A program made the position numbers and the translations under genes. DNA of 27,550 nt from Elysia marginata (lineage: Eukaryota > Mollusca > Gastropoda > Plakobranchidae), in contig BMAT01004447.1 of assembly GCA_019649035.1 (NCBI GenBank), positions 255,587-283,136 of the forward strand, read 5' to 3'. Positions within the stretch are counted from its first letter, which is position 1. Every line of letters begins with the position of its first letter. Below are positions 21,060 to 27,550 of the stretch, piece by piece. The notes beneath the pieces are model-generated. The model saw nothing but the letters and a program-made list of their open reading frames with translations, did not search any database and was not told the DNA's origin.

Positions 21060-22880
21060 ATGTCAAATTGCTTTTGTAAAACAATAAGTTAAATAATTCG
21101 TCCTCTCTATTCTATAGAAATTAAGATAGAAACTCATATACTAATTCTCTAATCTGCTCAAAGGTGCCAAAAAATGAGGCAAAATTAAACAAAACTCTGA
21201 TATGTCTTGTTTTCCCTTTACCCCTTTAATTTTAATAGTCTTGTTATATGCTTGCTCGATATGTACGTACTATATTTCAGTAGTTCTGCATTAATACCGT
21301 CTTTTGCCAGTGATTTTTCTGTTAAGGTTAAACGGCCTTTTTCCCTAATTCCTTGTTCTCTAGTTGTTAAGTTTTTTTACCCTCCCACCCCTTTGGAATG
21401 GTTCAATAGCTTGTGCAATAAATCTAAAAAATCGGCTACTATATTTAGCTTTTCATTGGACGGAATAACTATTTTGCCTTTACAGTAATTTGCTTAGTCC
21501 CTGAAAATATCACTCTTGGGTGTGTTGTTCTAAATACTTATTTCAATTAGTTTGGTAGGTTTTCAATTATAAAATAGGGCGGTAACTTCGATTTTGAATA
21601 CAGTATACAATGCCATTACAGTTCTGTATGTAGCATTCAAGTCTATAAAACAGTAGGGGAAGGAAACAAAAAGACAAGCCACTGCTTTGTATCTATCTTT
21701 TTTCACATTTTACATACTGGTACTTGCTTTTTTAGATCTTCTTGTTTTAGTTTTCGTTTATTATGGCTACACAGTCATCTTTGTCATGTCACACATCAAC
21801 CTCGGGATGTTTTAACTTAATAATAAATAAAGCCGGATTAGTTTTAATTTTTTAGTACCACCAAAGCTGCCTATAGTCACATCAAAATCGTTTTTTAATC
21901 TTTCCCAAGGTTGTTCAGCTTTTCAGAGTGGTTTTTTTTTGTTTAACTATATGTATCTCATATCAGTGGTAACTTCTTTAGAATTTTGAAGAGAAAGTCA
22001 GTGGTTTTTAAAGTAAATCACTTACAACAAACAGGTAATATTCTGGGATAAGAAGAAAAAGGAGATTAAATAATAAGCTGTAAATTTCGCGCAATCTATA
22101 ACCATATCTCTCGTTTGATATTTCGGTAGAAAGAATTTGGTTATTACTATACAAATCGGTTAATGTTCTGTTCACCTTTATGTCCGAAGAATACACCGCG
22201 TTAGGAACTTTCGCAGTATTATAACAATGGCTTCAAAGCAAAATGAAGTCTTCGAGTACAACTATTTAAATTCATCAGAAATGTTCATTAAAGATGCGAC
22301 GAACTAGTGATTATAGCTCCACCAGAACAGAAAACAGACAAAATGAAAGGGCCATGGGAAAAGGCCATGTCCGTCCGAGCAGAATAATTAATGAATTCTT
22401 CATCTGCCATGCAGTTGTAAAAACCGCCTCTTAGCAACACCTACCATTAATCACATTATAGGCTGCTAGCGACTTCCAAGGACCAATGTGAATTTTAAAT
22501 ATTAGAGCAAAATTTTTTGGGTAGTTTTGTTGGACATAATGGCAGTTTCTGGACAGCCCATTGTATTATAATGTTTCTGCGTTGTCTTGTTTTACATTGA
22601 AATTGATGAGAGTTTGAACCATGAATGGGAAAGGCTTTTTTAGCTTTTGATCTTCATGGCCATTATAATTCTTTTTATGCTGATAGTTATAAAATATTAT
22701 CTGACAAAATAAAAGAAGACGCGCAGATTAAAAGTTCAGAAAGAAAAGGAAAAAGAGCTTGATAACAAGGTAGCTAATGAATTAAACACAATAAGTTTTG
22801 AAAAAAATAAGTCAATAAAAAGAATATTATAGCAGTTACAAAATTGTTGATTTATACACACAGAAAGGAGGGAAAAGGCC
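21060..22880. other. AT-rich stretch, nothing recognised
   Basis: No element ends, tRNA-like boxes or domain-bearing frames were seen between LINE copy C and the GA-rich tract. Confidence 0.5.
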
Positions 22881-22889
22881 ACATGTAAG

Positions 22890-23370
22890 TTTCAAGGACA
22901 GGACATGGAGAGAGATAGAAAAATAGAGAGAGGCAGAAAGGAGAAGGTGATATAGACTGAGAGAGATATAGACAGGGGTGGGAAGGGAGAAACGGGAAAA
23001 AGACAGGCAGAGGGCGACACAGAGAGTGAGAGACAGGCAGAGAGACACAGCAGTACACAGGGAGATACAGAGAGGGAGATACAGACAGAGAGACACAGGG
23101 AGTGAGAGATAGACACAGAGCCTCAGAGGCACACAGAGAGGCTCAGAGAGGTAGAGATAGACAGAGGGACACAAAGAGGGAGAGATAGACAGAGGGACAC
23201 AGAGAGGGAGAGATAGACATAGATACACGAAGAGGGACAGATAGACAGAGATAGACAAAGGCACACAAAGAGACACACAGAGTAAGAAACAGACAAAAAG
23301 ACATAAAGGCATAAATAGAGACACAGAGAATGATAGAAAGAAAGAGAGACGCAGAGTCAGATAGAAATGC
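22890..23370. repeat. GA/GACA-rich tract with a 28-bp minisatellite
   Basis: The plus strand is nearly all purine plus C in GACAGA, GAGACAC and GATAGACA units. At about 23153-23236 a 28-bp unit (starting GAGATAGACAGAGGGACACA) occurs three times, the third diverged. Minus-strand frames spanning it are Ser/Leu/Cys/Val/Pro repeats and are not genes. Confidence 0.9.
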
Positions 23371-23379
23371 AGCCTTACA

Positions 23380-25070
23380 GGAAGCGTTGGGATGTAAGAG
23401 ATCTTTAATTTGGAAAAAAATATATTATATAAATGAGTTCCATCATTATTGGTTTATTTTTAGTCTATATTTGATAAGGTAAGAATAAAAAAGAAATTCT
23501 TGCTTACCATTTTTTAAATATATCAAAGATGACGTAACACTTAAATGACGGAAGACAAAAACCCATAACCACTTCGTGCTCTATTTCCTTTTTTTCTTAC
23601 CACCTACGACTCAACGACGCATAGAGAGTGGTAATAGATTTTTTTTCTCTCAAATAACGGACGGCAGGAATAACCATTTGTTCCTTGTTTCTGCTCATGT
23701 CAATTCCCCGTTAACTGTCACCATCAATGTAATGGCGTCAATGGAATCAATAAAACCTTTGTTAGAGATCTAAACCTGTTCTCGAGTCAGCTCTTTGCAA
23801 GAAAAGTTTAGTTCATAGTCCTGTTCATCAAGAAATGTCATAAAATTCGCTGGGAACAAAAGACCATAAAAATTTCAATAGCCGACCCCTGAAGTAATTC
23901 ATCTCATTCTTTTGATTTTGAGGTCTTTGCAGAAACTGAAATGCAAAATTTTCCCAAAGCATTGAAATGTCAAGCAAAGAGTACCATTAATAAGAGAATG
24001 ATTGTACTCAATTGTTGTATATAAGTTCATAAGTTTAATCATTATGCTACATACTTTGAGAAAACAAATAAGTTAGGAAGGGTATTTAAGGTATTCAATA
24101 TTTAAAATATCCACATTTACCTCCATAGCGATTTTATCTAACATTTTATAAAAATAGCAACATTAATAAAAAATTAATCAATTTTAGGCATATGCCTTTT
24201 TAAGTGCAAAGTTCTTACACTTGTGTTTTTTATTGGTACTTTAGTCGGAGCTGTTTTCTACATCAATAAATGTTATGCCTATTTTTTATTATGTTTCACA
24301 AGAGGCCACTATAAGCCAACATGAAAAGTAAAAAAAAAATATTTTTACGGTCTATTTATTAAATAGAAAAATATACACATGTCGCTGATACACATTTAAA
24401 GTTATAGCCCTTAAAAGAAAATATGTTACTTAATATCCAACTTAAGATCATCAACAAACCATATCGCAATTTAAAAGTGATTCAACATATCGTCTTCTAA
24501 CAAAAAGTAAATGATTATTGGCAACTTCCTCTTTTACTTTAATGTATAAAAGTAACTTTCAATTTCTTGACCAAACTAGATGGTTTTCTCAGCTCTTTAC
24601 ATACCATAATAAAAGAGTTTATAGAAAGACAAAATATTTTTTTTAAAAAAAAACCTTATAAATTATAAAACTTTCAATTACTCGGATTTATAAATAGTTT
24701 ATACAACAAATGTCACAAATATACTGCAATGGTAATAGATTTAGCAGCTCTTTAAAACAGTATATTTCTATTTAGAGGTAGGCGGAAATTTGGCTCAAAA
24801 GAATCTCAACCGAATTTTTAGGCCATGAACATACTACGACCGGTAACAGAAAACAGGTGCAGTATGTTTGCGGCCTTACAAAAATGAATAAAGAATAGTT
24901 ACAAACTATAAACAATAAATGGTACATGTATATATTTTTAGAGTCCTCCACCGCCGAAGGCAGTCTCATGACTTTTAAATATTTACCCCAGCAGGCCTAT
25001 ACACACCAGAGCCAGAGCATTACAGTTCGGCAAAAGATGACATCTTGTTTGGCGCTCAAATACTAACAAT
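23380..25070. other. Very AT-rich stretch, nothing recognised
   Basis: Background frames only. The 24000-24760 part is especially A/T-rich. No repeat family could be named. Confidence 0.5.
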
Positions 25071-25077
25071 CCACAAA

Positions 25078-25243
25078 TTTCAAGCGCTGCCTTAGGCAGG
25101 TTCCCGTTTTACAGGTGGTTGGACTGTGGTAAGTTAGGGTAAATGGCTTTCCCAATGCAATTGCAAAATGACATGGTCGGGAATCGAACCCGCTACTTCC
25201 AGATCTCAAGTCCGACGTGCTAACCACTCTGCCACGCTGCCCC
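25078..25243 (-). mobile_element. tRNA-Ser-like SINE, minus strand
   Basis: Read on the minus strand, the head starts GGGGCAGCGTGGCAGAGTGG (A box) and has GGGTTCGATTCCCG (B box, near 25190). The anticodon region CTTGAGA resembles tRNA-Ser with anticodon TGA. The body continues ATGTCATTTTGCAATTGC and CACCTGTAAAACGGG and ends near GCAGCGCTTGAAA. Homologous to the copy at 26436-26582. The variable arm is too short for serine tRNA and the similarity continues far past the tRNA part, so this is a SINE and not a tRNA gene. Confidence 0.8.
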
Positions 25244-25259
25244 GTGCAACTGGTGCAAC

Positions 25260-25860
25260 ATTAGTTGCTACTTTTTTTTCAAGGAAAATGCTTTTATCAA
25301 TTCAAATTTAAATTGTGCACTGTAGAATATAATGTGCTGTACCTGATGTCAAATACACAGGCGTATAGTCCTGTAGGTAACCTCTGAAAACATATACGAG
25401 AGAGAATATGGCGACGCGTCCACGGTTCGCTTCCCTATCACCTTAAAAAATATTTTTCATTGTATTGGTTTTATCAGACATCTTAAATGAGTATTTTAAT
25501 GATGAAGTTAATTTTTCAACAGATAACTATCATTGAGACAAGCACTGCACCACCAGTAATGTTTATAAGTTTTAAGGTACGACAGATGAGGTAAATGAAA
25601 ACTCGGCAAATACTTTTCGGTGACTTTGACTTAATTATTTTTTTTTAGAGAGTCTAAGCAAAGGGTCTTGCTCGTGAAAATTATTTTTAAGGAACCTAAT
25701 GGCGTCACATTTTAAGCTGAGTTTCTCTGAGTGGCAAGGTCATTTGTTGACGAATTGAAATCTAGCGTTCAAATTATACCAAAGCCAAGCATTCTTAGCT
25801 GTTTCCACTCTACACAGCCTGCGTTAAATCCCTGCTTATTTCATACCTTATTTTTCTTAG
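25260..25860. other. AT-rich stretch, nothing recognised
   Basis: No element or gene could be supported between the minus-strand SINE and the LINE fragment. Confidence 0.45.
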
Positions 25861-25871
25861 TCTTTTTCAAC

Positions 25872-26345
25872 AATCTTACTCGAGCTGAACTGAAAATGTT
25901 GAAAAGCCTCAGCTCGCCATTTTTATATGGATATGAGGCATGGTTTCTGGTAAAGAAAGAGGATGACAAGCTCAAGACAGCTGAGATATGGCTATACAGA
26001 CAATTTTTGAGTATCCGTTGGCAAGACAAAAGAACCAATGGAAACTGCTTGCCTGAACTGGGTATAGAGAGGAGTCTGATGAACGAAGGCCAAGATACAT
26101 CCATCCTGCCATCATAAGTCAGGAAGCAGGCCTCACGTATACAGCACTGATGTGCAGAGTGAAGGGCCGTAAGAAAAGATGAAGACCGGCAAGGTCATTG
26201 ATGGAGAACATCGCCATAATCATTTGACTGGGATGTCTCTTGGCGAGGTCGTCCGCAGCAGTCGAGACCGAGAGAGTTGAAGGGCTCTTATGAAATCGAT
26301 TCGAGGAGAAACCATCTAACACGATGTCACCGATGAGTGGACAGT
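25872..26345 (+). pseudogene. 3' fragment of a different LINE reverse transcriptase
   Basis: The plus strand encodes LKSLSSPFLYGYEAWFLVKK, then an EIWLYRQFLSIRWQDKRTN segment and ELGIERSLMN. This is the post-RT C-terminal pattern (LYGxExW..., W-YRR-L-I-W-D--TN) of the LINEs often annotated as craniofacial-development-protein-2-like. After frameshifts, TGMSLGEVVRSSRDRES followed by stop (where Trp is expected) and RALMKS marks the end of the protein. It is only a short 3' remnant, without catalytic motifs. It differs from the family of copies A-C. RTE-type clade membership is likely but not proven. Confidence 0.75.
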
Positions 26346-26435
26346 GAATGGCTTGATAATACAAACTTTTTAGAAAATTTCGTACAAGATAAAAAAAAAC
26401 AACAACACACAATTCTCATACTTAATATGTACGAT

Positions 26436-26582
26436 AGGGGTCAGCTTAGTAGAGTCTTAGCGCTTCGGACTCATTATCCGGCGGTCACAAATTCGATTTC
26501 CGGTCATGTCATATTGCAATTGCTTTGGACAAAGCAATTAACCCTAATTTTCCAACCCCTGTAAAATGAGTACCCAGCTTCA
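26436..26582 (+). mobile_element. tRNA-Ser-like SINE, plus strand, degraded copy
   Basis: Starts GGGGTCAGCTTAGTAGAGT (A-box region), has CAAATTCGATTTCCGG (mutated B box) and continues TCATGTCATATTGCAATTGC and CCCCTGTAAAATGAGTACC. These match the body of the 25078-25243 copy in order. More diverged than that copy. The right limit is approximate. Confidence 0.75.
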
Positions 26583-26878
26583 GTTTGTAATATGAGTCTA
26601 CAACACTGCATATGGGTTAAAAGTTCCTTTCAAAATGTACTTGTCTGCTATGGCATAAGTGGTGCTGCTCTTGTGGCGAAACAGATACGCTGAATAACGA
26701 ATCCAAAAGCAATAATCTAGTGTAAAAATTTTTAAAAATACAAATACAAAATATATCAAGCCAGTACTCATAAATTATTTATGTGTTCCAACTTCGCCTG
26801 AGGATACTACATCTTTAAATGAGAAAGATTGCTGTAAACCGAAATGATTCATTCGATTTTTTTTCGGTAGTCCCAACT

Positions 26879-26991
26879 CTATTTATCCCAGGGGTCAAGG
26901 TTAGAGTTTTCATCGTGGATATTTGTCTCTGCGTAAATGGGATTCATTGGATCATCCACTTCATTCCTCCACTGCATGGCCGTTGTGTTGA
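26879..26991 (-). CDS. Possible 3'-terminal coding exon, acidic tail with NPxY motif
   Basis: On the minus strand an acceptor-like tract ending CCGCAAG (AG at 26992-26993) precedes 37 codons and a TAG stop (26879-26881). The product starts VNTTAMQWRNEVDDPMNPIY and ends NSNLDPWDK. It is rich in Asp, Glu and Asn and carries NPIY, matching the NPxY signal that binds PTB-domain adaptors in the tails of integrins and LDL-receptor relatives. The frame stays open upstream to about 27052, so the acceptor is not certain; another AG lies near 27039. No canonical AATAAA follows close by. I do not recognise the protein. If real, the rest of the gene lies at higher coordinates, outside or near the right edge of the window. 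Confidence 0.35.
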
Positions 26992-26999
26992 CTTGCGGT

Positions 27000-27420
27000 A
27001 ACGGCATGACAAGATCAAAGGTAGGAATTAAAGTAATACTTGAGAGATGATATTATATTGTGAAAGGCACTGGCGTGACCCGTAGGCTATTGTTTGATAG
27101 ACGCTGCTTTGTGGCGTTACGTGCTTTTATTCCCATGCTGAAAATTTGATATATTAACAAGAGATACACTAAATACGGACATATTGTAAGTAACGAATTC
27201 TGCATTCAGCCTAGTTAAATCAGTTACATTTGAAGCATCTGATAAACATTGACAGTGTTTCTACAAACTGTTATGGATGTACTGTGAAGCTCTTCGAATG
27301 ACATGGCTCTTGAGAGCGGTACTAAAAGCTGCCCAGGTATGAAGTATAATGAAAAAAAGAAAGTAATAAAAAGCTTTGAAAGATACAGTTAATTTTAACT
27401 AATGTGGACTCAACGATTAA
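27000..27420. other. Stretch beside the possible terminal exon, no clear feature
   Basis: A short minus-strand frame (about 27140-27056) starts after AGC with ATGGGAATAAAAGC, and a plus-strand CCCAG|GTATGA donor-like site lies near 27336. Neither can be built into a supported exon. Confidence 0.3.
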
Positions 27421-27550
27421 TAGAATGAGGAGAAAAATGGAAAGAGGTTAAAATGTAAAAGATGAAAAAAGAGAGTCTGGGGGAGTTTGAGGTACAGAGG
27501 AAGAGAGATAGAAACAGAGACAAGGAAAGAGAGAGAGAGAGAGAGGGAGA
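27421..27550. repeat. GA-rich purine tract at window edge
   Basis: GAGGAGAAAAATGG-type purine sequence becomes a clean GA dinucleotide run at the right end and probably continues beyond the window. Confidence 0.85.

Noticed and set aside
22836-23324. Minus-strand open frame of 162 codons rich in Ser, Leu, Cys and Pro
   Set aside because: It is the translation of the GA/GACA-rich tract and minisatellite, with no start context or domain.
25185-25243. Possible functional tRNA-Ser gene
   Set aside because: The long variable arm is missing and homology to the second copy continues past the tRNA part, so it is a SINE head.

Overview
The window looks like non-coding, repeat-filled nuclear DNA from an invertebrate animal. 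The sequence is AT-rich, has no operon-like gene packing, and holds many microsatellites, several tRNA-derived SINEs and decayed non-LTR retrotransposons. A sea-slug or other gastropod mollusc is my best guess. It rests on the style of the SINEs (tRNA-like head, ACGTTAAA-type end, CAAC-repeat tail) and on the LINE family, and it is inference, not proof. There is a 112-base assembly gap at 10996-11107.

Layout. 1-4200: mostly AT-rich sequence without recognisable genes, opening with a TAG-type microsatellite and holding one short CpG-dense patch (2587-2735). 4205-4725: a complete SINE with an 11-bp target-site duplication, then a second tRNA-like SINE head. 5200-7800: purine-rich sequence, CTAT tetranucleotide arrays, a long CTT array and a CA/CT array. 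A possible small exon lies on the minus strand at 7485-7587. 8620-8720: a third tRNA-like head. 10600-10800: GA-rich tract, then the gap.

11108-21050 is the richest part. A decayed LINE on the minus strand (11108-12500) lies just outside a very large inverted repeat. The arms are roughly 12770-14010 and 15825-17060. Each arm carries two tandem subunits of about 285 bp in its outer part. In the spacer between the arms sits a 5'-truncated LINE of the same family (14290-15355), with a still-open reverse transcriptase frame and a perfect 12-bp target-site duplication. This reads as a long-TIR, foldback-like element of about 4.3 kb that was later hit by a LINE. Further right come two decamer tandem arrays (17525-17730), a YY1-like plus RFX X-box-like motif pair (17972-17999) and a third, more decayed LINE of the same family (19684-21030, minus).

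21050-27550: AT-rich sequence, a GA-rich tract with a 28-bp minisatellite (22890-23370), the 3' end of a different LINE (25872-26345), and two copies of one tRNA-Ser-like SINE family in opposite orientation on either side of it. The best hint of a host gene is a possible last coding exon on the minus strand at 26879-26991, encoding an acidic tail with an NPxY motif. No complete host gene, rRNA, functional tRNA or CRISPR array is visible.
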